Shown here: positions 1 through 10,397 of the stretch, piece by piece
Layout of the letters: each line of letters begins with the position of its first letter
Position numbering within the stretch: position 1 is the first letter of the stretch
DNA from: Bemisia tabaci
Lineage: Eukaryota > Arthropoda > Insecta > Hemiptera > Aleyrodidae
Direction of reading: 5' to 3'
DNA length: 64,000 nucleotides
NCBI RefSeq assembly: GCF_918797505.1
Contig: NC_092796.1
Span: 28,654,098-28,718,097 of the forward strand
Program-made: the position numbers and the translations under genes
Notes under the pieces: model-generated
What the model saw: only the letters and a program-made list of their open reading frames with translations
Databases searched by the model: none
Told to the model about the DNA's origin: nothing

Positions 1-470
1 TAACGCGCGAAACAGATGAAGCAAAATATGAAAGTACTTGCACGGGGCGCGGTTAACCGGGGGGGGGGGGGGTCGGCGGGGAGCGAGCAAGAGGGGGGGG
101 GGGCAGAGGGGGCTCGCATGACCGAAAATATAAGCGAAGCATTTGTGTCTAAAAACAGAAGACTTATTATATATAAGTGGGGAGTGTCTGAACTGATTGA
201 CTGATCCTATTTTAGATTGCTCGGCTCGCGGCTACGGGCTACGGTAGTTCCGTAAATATTTTCCTCACTCTCCTGCATCTAAACAAATTCGGTTTATTTG
301 TGTACCCGAGCGTGGATTCTGTAAACGCCGCGATGCGTTGCGATGCGATGCTTGCCCGCGCCGCCAACAGCCAACCTCGCCGATTTTTATTTTATCACTC
401 GCGCGAGATCCGGACGGCCCGGCGACTAGACTGTCGTCTCCCGGTCGCACGTCCGCCATGGCCGAGCCTA
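1..470. other. No gene seen; G-rich start
   Basis: The stretch holds a G run at about 61-72, further G runs near 93-103 and a GC-rich tract around 330-460. I see no supported coding frame, RNA gene or transposon end in it. Confidence 0.5.
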
Positions 471-477
471 ACACCCC

Positions 478-578
478 TCGTTTTTTACATGAGCCCTGTT
501 TTATACGTGAGTCCGTGCCCTCTGAAGCCCATGTGGAGATCGACGCACGCCCTTACGTCAGAGGAGCGACGATTTGGG
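478..578. repeat. Family H palindromic MITE, damaged copy
   Basis: It ends with CGCCCTTACGTCAGAGGAGC at about 551-570, the same terminal word seen at both ends of the copy at 53956-54080. The left arm here is decayed. A third relative lies at 42588-42715. Confidence 0.5.
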
Positions 579-697
579 CCATCGAATTCGGAGCAAAGCG
601 AGTGGCGGTGTCGCAGCAGGAAGTTGATAAACCCCGAGCTCCATTTTCACATTTTCGGTGGGAATGATTCCAGATAGTGTTCTCTTCGAGTAGAGAG

Positions 698-1426
698 TAG
701 GGATGGACGAATACTTTAATAATCGAATATTCACACACATAAAGCCGCTTTTATAGCGCAGCCTCGCGCTCTGCAACGCCCAATCGCCATTGCCCCCTAT
801 CCTCCTAGAGATTATCAGGCAATTGGCACCTTCTGATCTCCTCCTCCACCCCTTGTCGCCAACCTTTCACAGAACGTCCACGCCGTCGCCTTCCGGGAAG
901 AACCCAATCGAAATAATCGAACATTCGATTTTCGAAATATCGTCACCTAGATAATCGTATCACAATCGAATGTTGGTGAAAGTATTCGAATATTTGATTA
1001 TAATTCGAGAAAAATTCGAAAAGGTACACCTGCGATTTTCTATTACTTTCCCTCCTACCGTTCGCAATTACGAGGTTAAAAAATTCCCCTCTAGACCTAC
1101 AGACCATTCAGCACAGACCTACATGCCCTCGAGTCTATGTTACCACCGGTAGGTGTGGTTGGAAAAAAGTCCATCATGTGGAAATACTTTTCCAAAAGTG
1201 CGGAAAATAGAGCCCTGTGTAAGCTTTGTTCCACCACCCTGTTACATTTGCGGAGCACCGTTACAAAAAAATGATAAATCGGAGCAATAATCGGAAAGAT
1301 TCGAATATCCGCTTCGAAGTATCCGAAATCGCAAGATTCGATTTCTTAAATATTCGCAATAATAGCAATGGGAAAGTTTCGATTATTCGAATAATCGCAT
1401 TCGAATTCGATATTCGTCCATCCCTA
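698..1426. mobile_element. hAT-like non-autonomous element (729 bp)
   Basis: Perfect 16-bp terminal inverted repeats TAGGGATGGACGAATA (698-713) and its complement (1411-1426). The flanking octamers GTAGAGAG (690-697) and GTTGAGAG (1427-1434) match at 7 of 8 positions, as expected for an aged 8-bp hAT target duplication. The interior is rich in the words TTCGAA and AATCGAA and carries a LINE tail at 747-912. No transposase frame is present, so it is non-autonomous. The hAT assignment is inferred from end and duplication size only. Confidence 0.75.
747..912 (-). pseudogene. LINE 3' tail fragment inside the hAT element
   Basis: On the minus strand this resembles the end of the LINE fragment at 32790-33165: the words GGCGCTCTGCGACGCC and GGAACCCAATC recur in the same order and spacing. 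It is truncated and broken and sits wholly inside the 698-1426 element. Either the LINE inserted into the MITE or the MITE captured the piece. Confidence 0.55.
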
Positions 1427-1736
1427 GTTGAGAGAGCTTAGCCGGGAACTCTGCACTGAAAAAGACACGGAGCTGAACGTCCGGTGTTCTACATCGATTG
1501 AACTATACTTGGTATGTTAAAGCAATATTCGTAGCATTGATGGTTTGATCTGTGTGATAAAACTTCTTTACCCATATCTCACAAAACTGCTTTAAATTCT
1601 ACAATATACTTCTGCATTTAAAAATGCGAGAGGCAAAAACTTGTATGAATTTACGAAGATTGATCTGGACCCAATGTACAACTATTTTACTTCGCGGTGA
1701 GTCGGGTTGCACCCACTCCAGGAAATCGCACCTGTC
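1427..1736. other. No gene or repeat recognised
   Basis: Spacer between the hAT element and the long inverted repeat. No supported frame or terminal repeat was found. Confidence 0.4.
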
Positions 1737-3145
1737 TCCTAAGGTATGGAATCGTGCATAGCATGCGCGCGTAGGCCGTGAGCAGATCTCAGATTTCGCC
1801 TGCAAAATCGAGCGTATGCAATCCGGCCCACCGCGGAGTTAAAATAGTTGCATGTTGGGTTCGAACCCAACTTCGTGTACTCCTCCACTGTTCTTCTCGT
1901 TGTTTTGAGTTGAATGAGCATTCCACTATTTATGAGGTTAAAAAAGGCTTGGATCTTACCGAAATGCTACGACCATAAGCATTCTTAATTCATTCACCTG
2001 AACCGCAGACTGATAGAGGTGCAATCGAAATAAAACAAATGCAAACTTGCAATTCTAATGTGGACTGTAAAGGAAACCTATTTGTATATGAATCAGATGG
2101 TGGATTGGGATTCACTGTCTCGCCGTACACTTTCCACAATTTAAATGAAGCTTATTTCATGTGAAAAAGAGAGTTCTGAATAAAGAGGCAGAAAATGAAA
2201 CGCATTTGACAGTGGCGTGGCGTGCTTTGAGAGAAAAACGCCTTTGGGATTTTCATTATTACTCTCTGGCCACGGACGGTGACTTACATCGGAACTTGAA
2301 CTCGTTTAAACAAGACCAAAGATTTTGATACCACTATTCAAACTCTTGAGAGCGCATTTTGCCTACCCTCTCAAATGAAGGAAAATTGAATTCAAGAAGC
2401 AGCACCACAAACAAAATTGCCCGAGAAATATTCACGGCAGCTCATCTTACGTAAAATCTGAAAAGGTTTGGAGTCCCTACCATTAGATTGTTACATTTTA
2501 CGCCAAATACCAGTGGTATGGTTTGCGATAGGTCAATATTTTCCCATTTGAAGCTCGTGGTAAAGAATCAATTATTAAAGTGTTCATTACGAACACCCTA
2601 CTTATCGACCCTTATCCATAGATTTAAAAGACAGGTGATTCAATTTATCGCAAAGCACGCCATGCCACTGTCAAATTCGTTTCATTTTCTGCCACTTTAT
2701 TCAGAACTCTCTTTTTCACATGAAATAAGCTGCATTTAAATTGTGGAAAGTGTACGGTAAGACAGTGAATCCCAATCCACCATCTGATTCATATACAAAT
2801 AGGTTTCCTTTACAGTCCACATTCGAATTGCAAGCTTGCATTTGTTTTATTTCGATTGCACCTCTATCAGTCTGCGGTTCAGGTGAATGAATTAAGAATG
2901 CTTATGGTCGTAGCATTTCGGTAAGATCCAAGCCTTTTTTAACCTCATAAATAGTGGAATGCTCATTCAACTCAAAACAACGAGAAGAACAGTGGAGGAG
3001 TACACGAAGTTGGGTTCGAACCCAACATGCAACTATTTTAACTCCGCGGTGGGCCGGATTGCATACGCTCGATTTTGCAGGCGAAATCTGAGATCTGCTC
3101 ACGGCCTACGCGCGCCTGCTAAGCACGATGCCATACCATAGGATA
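1737..3145. repeat. 1.4-kb inverted-repeat structure
   Basis: The left arm, about 1737-2233, is the reverse complement of the right arm, about 2652-3145, with scattered mismatches. The spacer is about 420 bp. Both arms contain the symmetric word GTTGGGTTCGAACCCAAC and the string GAATCAGATGGTGGATTGGG. A third single arm lies at about 52080-52490. The inner end of each arm runs into the AGTGGCG hAT MITE (complete at 2511-2670, only a stub near 2210-2230). It may be a transposon with long inverted repeats or an inverted duplication. Confidence 0.7.
2511..2670. mobile_element. AGTGGCG-family hAT MITE
   Basis: Begins CAGTGGTATGGTTTGCGATA and ends CACGCCATGCCACTG, about 160 bp. The flanks CCAAATAC and TCAAATTC agree at 6 of 8 positions. 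Other members are at 9513, 15811, 57724 and 58210; the 15811 copy has a perfect 8-bp duplication. The interior contains ATCGAT words and TTAATAATCGAT-like cores. It lies in the spacer and inner right arm of the surrounding inverted repeat. Confidence 0.6.
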
Positions 3146-3256
3146 CAGGATCAGAACCCAGGAGACTTTTTCCATTGATTCAATGAGTCAAATATTGAAG
3201 GAATTCCCATTGCGAAAAAGTAAGCGTTACTGCTCACTTGGGTAAGACGGCAGTTA

Positions 3257-3511
3257 CCGCCGTGCTAAAGAAGAACGCCGTATGAACATTCGAGAGTTGC
3301 CAAATTTACTCCGATAAAATGTTTATTTTTGAGGAATGTTATGAATATTTTTCCTTAAAATTTTCAGGAATTTAAGATGAAATTGCGAACAAAATTAGCT
3401 GGAAAATTGGAAGGAAAATATCCAAAAGTTTACCAGGAAATTCGTGTTTTATCGAAGATGATTTAGCGACGCCAATGAAGGTTCATACGGCGTTTTTCCT
3501 TGGCGCGGCAA
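3257..3511. mobile_element. Family A MITE
   Basis: Left end CCGCCGTGCTAAAGAAGAAC and right end CGTTTTTCCTTGGCGCGGCA are inverted repeats. The typical interior (GAACATTCGAGAGTTGCC, then TTTATTTTTGAGG, then GAAATTGCGAACAAAATTA) is present. The flanks do not give a clear target duplication. For the best copies see 13100, 42325 and 59533. Confidence 0.75.
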
Positions 3512-3879
3512 AGTAGTGTCCGCACGTGCCCAAACGAGTAAGAAGGTGTCGCCGTGTACGAAGCCATGACGTCATTCGAAGGTTATTTCTAATAATAATT
3601 ATTGAATTCGCGGATCGCGCAGGGATCGAGGTAGGCTCCATTTACTCCATTAATATAAATGCAAACGGATTCCTGGCTCGGTTCTGACACGGCTGGTTTC
3701 AGCCAAGAATTATCGCGAATCTATCACGGCTGCAACGACGCACAACCGCGGCGAAACATCGCTAAGCAGAAACGTCGCAACTTAAAATGAAAGCCTCGTG
3801 TCGATACGCTGTTCTTGTTATGCACGAGAGAGCACCCTGTTGCCGTACAGCGAAATGAACCATTTTGGGAGACGTTGGA
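3512..3879. other. No gene recognised
   Basis: Spacer between family A and family E copies. Two small overlapping open frames around 3762-3980 have no visible domain. Confidence 0.4.
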
Positions 3880-4128
3880 CATTCACGGTGACACCACGTA
3901 TCTCGTTTGCGGTGTTTAAAAATCTCCACTCCCATTTTATTTTTTGTGAAAGGAGAACGTATCAACATAATTTACTTTAAGTAAATGTTCACAGAGTTTT
4001 CTTCGCTTAGGGAAGAAAAAACACGGAAGTTTTCAAGAACTGACGTTGAGAGTCGTTTTCCATTTAAAAAATAAAGTTTGACTGGAAGTCTACAGCGTCA
4101 CAAACCGAGAAACGTGGTCTGGTAACTA
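3880..4128. mobile_element. Family E MITE, older copy
   Basis: Inverted ends CACGTATCTCGTTTGCGG and the complement of GTCACAAACCGAGAAACGTG. The interior (AGTTTTCTTCGCTTAGGGAAG, then CCATTTAAAAAATAAAGT) matches the copy at 32525-32789. Confidence 0.6.
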
Positions 4129-4158
4129 CAGTTGTAACTACACCATCGACATGCAATG

Positions 4159-4289
4159 CTGCCGTGGTAAGGAAGAACGCAGTATGAACTTTCGAGAGCT
4201 GCCAAATATCCTTCGATAAAATGTTAATAGTAATATACCATTATACCATTATATACCATTTATACCATTATATACCATTTATACTTTTA
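4159..4289. repeat. Half of a family A MITE followed by a TATACCAT array
   Basis: CTGCCGTGGTAAGGAAGAAC at 4159 starts a family A left half that stops near 4230. It is followed by an imperfect array of TATACCAT/TATATACCATT units to about 4289. The right half of the element is missing, so the array may have grown at the break. Confidence 0.65.
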
Positions 4290-4350
4290 CTTCCCCTCAT
4301 CGAAAAACTCCTCCTGAACTATACAAATCGAAGAAGGAAGCTGACCCATA

Positions 4351-4602
4351 CTGCCGTGCTAGGCAAGAACGTCGTATGAACCTTTGTGCGTTGCCACATT
4401 TCTTTCGGTAAAATACGAATTTTCAAGAAAACTTGTGAAAATTTGCCGTCAAATTTGTCAGAGAATTTTCTTTGAAATGGATTTAAAGTATCGGAAGATT
4501 TCAAGTAGAAATATTCATTACTTGCCTCAAAAATTAATATTTTAAGAGGAGAAATTTGGCAAATCTCGGATGTTCATACGGTGTTTTTCCTCAGCAAGGT
4601 AA
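4351..4602. mobile_element. Family A MITE with CATA target duplication
   Basis: Starts CTGCCGTGCTAGGCAAGAAC and ends with the degenerate complement TTCCTCAGCAAGGTAA, 252 bp. CATA precedes (4347-4350) and follows (4603-4606) the element. Confidence 0.8.
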
Positions 4603-5120
4603 CATACCCATCGAGAACGGAGTGGGGAAGGCCTCGAAAAGGATCGAAAGCGCGTTTTTATCATTAACACGGAGATTCCCACGTTTTTCACGGGAGCGGG
4701 GTGTCTGGGTATTCGTTTGACTTTGATGTCTGTATCATCACTCGGGGCGGACTCGTATGAGGAAACGGTTCGGGCTGGAAGGGAAAGGGGAAGTATTCCT
4801 TTTTACGAGACGGGAATGCAGCTCGACTTCCCTTACTCCATCCTGTGGGCTCGGAGCCCTCAAGCAGCCCTCAGCCCGTGCGACCATTCACCGAAAACTA
4901 TCGGCTCCACTCTCTCACTGTGCACCCTTCAACACCTACCCCGTCGAGTCGAGTGAGGGAAAAAACTGCCGCAGGACCAACTTCGCCGCCTTTGGTAGCT
5001 CCAACTGTTGTAAATGGAGCGACATGACGTTGATATACAAATATTTATGTCCAGTTTTGTCGTTTTTAACGTGAGATTCTCCGCCGTTGGTAGAGAAACT
5101 GCATTTTAACGATGGAAAAA
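4603..5120. other. No gene recognised
   Basis: Moderately GC-rich single-copy-looking sequence. Overlapping frames at 4717-5074 lack any recognisable domain and are shadows of one another. Confidence 0.4.
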
Positions 5121-5351
5121 TGGACCGCATGTAGCAGAAAGGAACTAAACCACATCATGCTATTGCCAAATGTAATTTTTTTTTAAGGGAACGTGTGTGC
5201 GGATTCTTTAAAAAGTTTTAATTAATTTGCTTCGTACTATGCAGAAAATTCACTGAAATTTGCATAAAAATCCGCACAACCGTTTTCATGTAAAAGATTA
5301 AATTTGGCAATAGCTGATGTGGCTTAGTTCCTCTGTGCTGAACGCGGTCCA
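5121..5351. mobile_element. Family C MITE (TGGACCGC ends)
   Basis: Left end TGGACCGCATGTAGCAGAAA and right end ending AACGCGGTCCA. The subterminal word CCACATCA...TATTGCC pairs with GGCAATAGCTGATGTGG. The interior carries TGCGGATT and AAAATCCGCACAACCG facing each other. Related copies: 36764, 48404 and 62386. Confidence 0.75.
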
Positions 5352-5479
5352 AATGATGTTCGAAGAGGATGGAACTCGTAGCGTCTGATCGAGCAATTTT
5401 ATTGAACAAATCCTCTGTTCTTTATGAATTTGTCAAAATTATCGAAACCGAAACCCCGAAATAATTTCGGTACGTTCAA

Positions 5480-5510
5480 TGGCTCTTACGGCGTTCCTCC
5501 CCAGCACGGC
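5480..5510. repeat. Family A right-end fragment
   Basis: CTCTTACGGCGTTCCTCC followed by CCAGCACGGC is the right terminus of a family A element. Its body is missing. It lies immediately beside the next family A copy. Confidence 0.5.
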
Positions 5511-5516
5511 TTCACA

Positions 5517-6114
5517 GTGCCGTGCTAAGGAAAAACGCCGTATGAACATTCGAGAGTTGCCAAATTTCCCCGTATAAAACATGTATATTTGAGGAAACTT
5601 CTGCATATTTGGACGTATTTCTACCAAACAGACCTATGTGCTGGTGAGAAATATGGGGTCTGCTCTAGAAAGCTGCATAGGAAGCAATGTAAAAGTGTGG
5701 GTGATTCCTTTTGAAGAATTGGAAAAGCGGGATATTACATTCTATCAAACAGACCTATGTGCCAACTGAATGCGGGATTCATGAGCTGCCAGGATGGGAC
5801 GAGAACGTTGTGGACAGGGCTCATGAGTTGAAGCCGACCAGCTGCAACGGCGTCGATTTATTCGCCGCTGACGTCACTGGCGCTTCATTATTCTCATTCA
5901 CTCTTACGGCCAGAGAACTAACGAACATACCCCATATTTCTCACTTGCACATAGGTCTGTTTGATAGAAATACGTCCATTTTTCCTTGATATTTTTAGAG
6001 GTTTTAGACAGAATTGCAAACAAAATAGTCCAAAAAATATATACAACTTCCCTAATATCTTTTCATTTTACCAGAGGAAATTTGGCAACGCTTGAGGGCT
6101 CATACGGCGTTTTG
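5517..6114. mobile_element. Family A MITE split by another MITE
   Basis: The left part 5517-5610 and right part 5978-6114 together reproduce the family A order: GTGCCGTGCTAAGGAAAAAC, GAACATTCGAGAGTTGCC, then GAATTGCAAACAAAATAG and GGAAATTTGGCAACGC, then CATACGGCG. The 367-bp element at 5611-5977 interrupts it. The right terminus is truncated after GGCGTTTT. Confidence 0.75.
5611..5977. mobile_element. Family B (GGACGTATTTCT) MITE inside family A
   Basis: About 48-bp inverted ends: GGACGTATTTCTACCAAAC at the left and the complement of GTTTGATAGAAATACGTCC at the right. ATTT precedes and follows it, and comparison with uninterrupted family A copies (AATATTTTTCCTTG) shows a clean insertion. The middle contains GACAGGGCTCATGAGTT and GTGACGTCA-type words shared, inverted, with the element at 43681-44432. 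Confidence 0.8.
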
Positions 6115-6407
6115 GTAACTTGTTTTATTTCACATTTGGATAATTTAATCTGATTTAAATCATTTTTTATATCTAAAGATTTATTTATTTAAAAATCTCC
6201 CCACTTAGCACTCTCACTTAGCACGACAGTACCGACCTCCCGGTAGTAAACTAACGTGGCAGCGCCGGAGGCGATCGACATTGTTTGAATGAGTGACGTC
6301 ATAGAGACAGCGCAAAGGTCCTGGATGAATGAGCTTGGAAGCCGAGAAGTTAGACAAATCCCGGGTGGGCACCGTACCGTATGAGCCTGCACATGGAGCA
6401 CACCACC
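6115..6407. other. No gene recognised
   Basis: Short spacer. Frames on the minus strand at 6189-6443 show no domain and run into the next repeat. Confidence 0.4.
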
Positions 6408-6643
6408 GTACAGTGGATCGAGGCAATCAGACAGGTCGGACATGAAATTTTTGATTAAAACTGCAAAATTTAATGTTTATTTCGTCACATTTTAAATTGT
6501 ACGGGGTGCTTCTTGAAGAAAATTTCACGAGAAAACCAATGGAACCACCTTCAGGACCTCAAAGGTTTGTATAAACAGAGTTATAAGCGTTTAAAGTTTC
6601 CAAATTTTGTCCGACCTCTCCTACTGCCTCGATCCACTGTGCG
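6408..6643. mobile_element. Family D (GTCGGAC) MITE
   Basis: Inverted ends GTACAGTGGATCGAGGCAAT and the complement of GCCTCGATCCACTGTGCG. Just inside are AGGTCGGACATGAAATTTTT and TTTGTCCGACCTCTCC. Related copies: 17601-17839 and the interrupted one at 38891-40500. Confidence 0.7.
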
Positions 6644-7081
6644 CCGTTCCGGCCGGAAAGTGGCGGGGACAGCCGAACCCGATCCCGAGTTTCACGCCAG
6701 GAAGCGGGAGCGATAAAATCAATAAACGGATCCGCTGGTAAAATACCGATTAAAAGCTATTAACATGTATGAAGGGGGATCATTTGCGTTAAAGAGCGGC
6801 CGGGCAGGAGGCACCCGCCGCGCCACTGCCAAAGGGTTGGTACCCCTCATGCCTCATGTGTCACACCTTGCGACCACTTCTTCGACTTGGCGCTGTTGTC
6901 GCTTTGGCTCCGTGTTCCTGCTCCCCTCATTGGTTCCGGTCGGCGGACAGCTGCATCTCGACAGCCGACTCTTGAGCAGTGTTATGTTCAGCTACTCGAT
7001 TAATCAATATTTCCATTGATAAAAAATTGACCCGAGTTCAATAATATTTTCAGTTCTTATTTAGGCCTAACAGGAGCCATA
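6644..7081. other. No gene recognised
   Basis: GC-rich to mixed spacer. One frame at 6765-7019 has no visible domain. Confidence 0.4.
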
Positions 7082-7807
7082 CACTGAAAAAAAAGATTGG
7101 TAGAATTTATCATTCCTTCACGCTGTATTTAAATACAGCGTAAATGGGCCTGTTGCATGCAAGAGATACAGCCCCGCGAATAGACTTTTCAGAGGTCAAA
7201 TGACACGAAAATTACGACGGTCACATTAAAAAAGTCTGAAATACACTCCTTACTGCGCAATTTGCGTTGTTAGGAACGCGCTTTTTCAAATTTCCCGCGT
7301 CTGGGGGCAGTTTTCTAATCACCGGAAACGAGCAAACGGCGGGCTCGGTGATTTCCGGAAGATGCCGAGTTGTTGTTGTTGTTGTTATTTTTTCCTTCAG
7401 TTTGTTTACAAACCCAACGTGATCTCTTATAGTGGTCCATATACGCTTTCTGCGGTAACCAAATCGACCAACTTTTAAATATCCAACGCAATCCTTCTAC
7501 ATTTCATTTCACGATATCACGAGCTCCGATTTTTAGGTTATGGTGTCAGTTTTAGTGGACCGGAAATAGCCGTGAGTTGCCGTTAATTGTTTCCGTTTGA
7601 AAACTGCCCCCAGACGCGGGAAAATTTGAAAAAGCGCGCTCCTAACTACGCAAATTGCGCAGTAAGGAGTGTATTTCTGACTTTTTTAACGTGACCATCG
7701 TAATTTTCGTGTCATTTAACCTCTAAAAAGTCTATTCGCACGGCTGTATCTCTTGCATGCAACAGGCCAATTCTATGGTAAATTCTACCAATCTTTTTAT
7801 TTTAGTG
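7082..7807. mobile_element. CACTG-ended palindromic element, 726 bp, TA flanks
   Basis: Arms of roughly 300 bp are inverted copies. The ends are CACTGAAAAAAAAGATTGG and the complement of CCAATCTTTTTATTTTAGTG. Inner landmarks such as GGGGGCAGTTTTC and GAAAACTGCCCCC face each other. TA lies on both sides (7080-7081, 7808-7809). The CACTG end with a 2-bp duplication fits a CACTA/EnSpm-type origin. That is inference, as no transposase is present. Confidence 0.8.
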
Positions 7808-8075
7808 TAGGCGGATCCAGACACCTCAAACGGGGGATGGGAGGCGTAAAGAGGGGGGGGGGGTCTGGGGAGCTTCTCCTAGAAAATTTTCGAAATTTTG
7901 AAGCATACATTATGCAGTTTGAGTCAATATTTTTACATGAATAAGTACCAAATGTAAGCGTCCTTCCTTTTTCTCTCCTCTGTTTCCTCCTTGTTTCCTT
8001 TCTTTCCTTCTTATTTCTTTATTCGAGGGAATGGAGGTTGAGGGTAGGCACTTCCTACGTCTTCCCTGGATCCGT
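7808..8075. repeat. Family G remnant (GGATCCAG ends)
   Basis: Starts near GGCGGATCCAG and ends near CTGGATCCG. The tract TAAGCGTCCTTCCTTTTTC is the complement of GAAAAAGGAAGGACGCTTA-like sequence seen at 31020-31035 and 49895-49915. The G run at 7852-7862 followed by TCTGGGGAGCTTCTCC resembles the interior of the hAT at 40632. Confidence 0.5.
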
Positions 8076-8403
8076 AATACGGGAGGCGTGGGGCTAGATT
8101 AATAGAGGAGCCTCTTTGTATGGTTGGCCAAAGTGCGAAACCAGAGTATCTCTATTGTCGTGTTTCAAACTTTCCGCTGCTGTGTTATTTTTCAAAAACA
8201 ATGAGTGCCTACTTCATAGCTTGAAATTGTTTTTTCCTTTTTATTTTGTAAAATACATATTACGTTATTTACAATAGAATGTTTAGACCATAATGTTTGG
8301 TCTTTTCACATTTTGTAACATAGCTTGAAATGTATACAGAATATTCTGCTGACAAAGAGGCAAAATTAAAGGAGTTTGCGTATATTTGTGTTTACAGCAA
8401 GTT
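8076..8403. other. No gene recognised
   Basis: A+T-rich spacer without terminal repeats or a supported frame. Confidence 0.4.
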
Positions 8404-8690
8404 CTTCCAGAGAAAAAATTGAGTATGACACGAGATTTGCAACGTCGCAAGTGGAGATATGTGGCTTCGCACTTTCACGGAGGGAAAACATAACACTAAA
8501 ATTGGGTTATTATGGGAAGTGGAATACACAGTAACCCAAGCCTGTTGTGTAAATTCTAGGGTTGCTCGATTTTTCATTGATTCTTGTGCTAAATTCAACA
8601 GAAGCTGTACCAAAATTTATACCGAAAGCTTAGCTATCGTGACCCAATTCCTACATGTACTCAAAGTAAAACACAAACAAACATAAACAT
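8404..8690. repeat. Family F dispersed repeat
   Basis: Shares the order CATTG-TTCTTGTGCTAAATTCA-AGCTGTACC with 51856-52072 (CATTGCTTTCTGCGCTAAATTC, then AACTGTACCGAAATC). Small frames inside are shadows with no domain. Confidence 0.45.
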
Positions 8691-9512
8691 TTAACTCGGT
8701 GTCAAAGAAAAGTTTCACGTGTTCGGCACTTAATCGGTGTGATTTAAGTTGATTTCTGTTAGAACTCTGAGCGATAGAGCAAGTTTCCTCCCTTTCGGGA
8801 CTTTTAAGAACATCATCCTTTATATTTCAGTTTTCTAAAAGCTAAAAAATGAAAAGAATGGTTACCGATTTCAGCGCTGAATATTTAATATTTCAACATT
8901 TTAGCGAGACATAGTATCATCCAAAATATTAGAGTGTCTCCTACGCGATTAATGTAAAATCCCTACAAGTCACATTGTCTACATCTAGAATGAATTCATA
9001 AAATTGACGAAGTACCTCCACCAGATTTTGCAATACTCTCTATCTTACTGTGAAAATTCAAGGCGAAAACTATGATAATTTCAAAATTAGAGCGGCTAAT
9101 ATCGCAATGAAAGAAAGCTCTGTCTCTCCTAGAACTAGGATAGTCCTCATTTTTGACGCATTGAGAGACAGTTTTTTCTTTGTCAGCTTTCTTTTTTTAC
9201 CATTCTTACGAGACAAGTGAAAAGGGGGAATGGCGAAGGTCATGCCAAGTGCCGATGATTGAAGTGTCTGCCGAATAAAACTACACCGGGAGCAGTGCTG
9301 TCGGACGGGGCACCCGAGGGAAAAGTTCAGAAACTAGCGAAGAAGATCGAGCAATAAATTCATAATTAATAGAAAAAAGGTTCTCAAATTCGTCACCTCA
9401 CAGTGGAGGTCCAAAACCGTCTCCTGCTGGAGGGGCTACCAATCAATTTGTAATATCTCATACTCGACCGAAAATCAGTACATTTTAAGAAAATACCCGG
9501 GGCGAAAATCAC
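8691..9512. other. No gene recognised
   Basis: About 0.8 kb of A+T-rich single-copy-looking sequence. I see no coding frame of note and no element ends. Confidence 0.45.
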
Positions 9513-9661
9513 CAGTGGCGATTATCACTATTTCCCCATTGGAAGCTGTGGTAAAAAATCGACTATTAAGGTGTTTCTTGGGAACATCCTGTTGATCGAT
9601 CCTTTTCCATAGGTTCAAACAGCAGATCAATCGATTTATCGCAAAGCACGTCACGCCAAAG
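9513..9661. mobile_element. AGTGGCG-family hAT MITE, decayed
   Basis: Starts CAGTGGCGATTATCAC and ends GCAAAGCACGTCACGCCAAAG. The core (GGTGTTTCTTGGGAACATCC, then CCATAGGTTCAAAC) matches other copies in the reversed orientation. The flanks no longer match. Confidence 0.6.
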
Positions 9662-9894
9662 CTACCTCTTTTAATTTCCGAAAAGTCAGGAAAAGGATAT
9701 AGGAGGTATACACACAGTAAAAAAGAGAGTAACCGACATTTTATGTGTGTTAATGTGGGAAGTAGGACACAGATTAGCCGGAGCGTGCGGTTAGTATTTT
9801 TTGGTTGGATTTCCTTTGGGTTACATCGACCAAATCTTCGGGTTACGCTGACTAAATCTTTGCGTTAAAAATATGCAATCTCGTTAAAAATTAG

Positions 9895-9975
9895 GATCAA
9901 GCAGCCAGGATCAAACCTGGTTCACGTAAGTACGATAGTCCAATGCGCTAACTACTCGCGAATCGTAACTTCTGA
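9895..9975 (-). other. tRNA-like sequence, probably SINE or tRNA pseudogene
   Basis: Read on the minus strand, TAGTTAGCGCATTGGACT looks like a D-arm/A-box region. About 35 nt further on, AGGTTTGATCCTGG resembles a B-box and T-arm. Acceptor pairing is not convincing, so this is unlikely to be a working tRNA gene. Confidence 0.45.
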
Positions 9976-10205
9976 TCGATAGATCAGATCAGATCGATCT
10001 TTATCGATAGATCAACAGGACATTTTCCTCATCCTACGGTTTTGGTCGATTTAACAAAAAATTGCGGCGATCAACGGTTGCCTTTTCCTTTTGGTTGATC
10101 CGGCCAAAAAAAAGTAACTCAGAGAAGCCAAAAGTAACAAAAATACACGGAAATTTTTGCGTACCTGGGTAAATGCCCGGGTATATACCCAGCTGATTTG
10201 AAATG

Positions 10206-10284
10206 AACGTGTTAATGCCAAATGGAAATATTATGTATGCATGGGGTTTGCGACTAACATAGGTCCTTTTGGCATACATACGTG
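10206..10284. repeat. Short family B hairpin, divergent
   Basis: Arms ACGTGTTAATGCCAAATGG and GGTCCTTTTGGCATACATAC pair around the loop GCATGGGGTTTGCG. This matches the hairpins at 26121, 41899 and 43336. Confidence 0.55.
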
Positions 10285-10397
10285 CTTATTCCAAACTGAA
10301 TATGCGTAACGTTGGAGCTTTCCCAGTGATCAATTTTGTAACCACGCAGCCAGAGGAACATCTTGAGAAACTCACTCAGACGAATTGAAGCTCTTTT

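Noticed and set aside
9895..9975. Functional tRNA gene
   Set aside because: A-box and B-box resemblance is present, but the acceptor stem does not pair; the same holds for 14461-14543 and 15242-15294.
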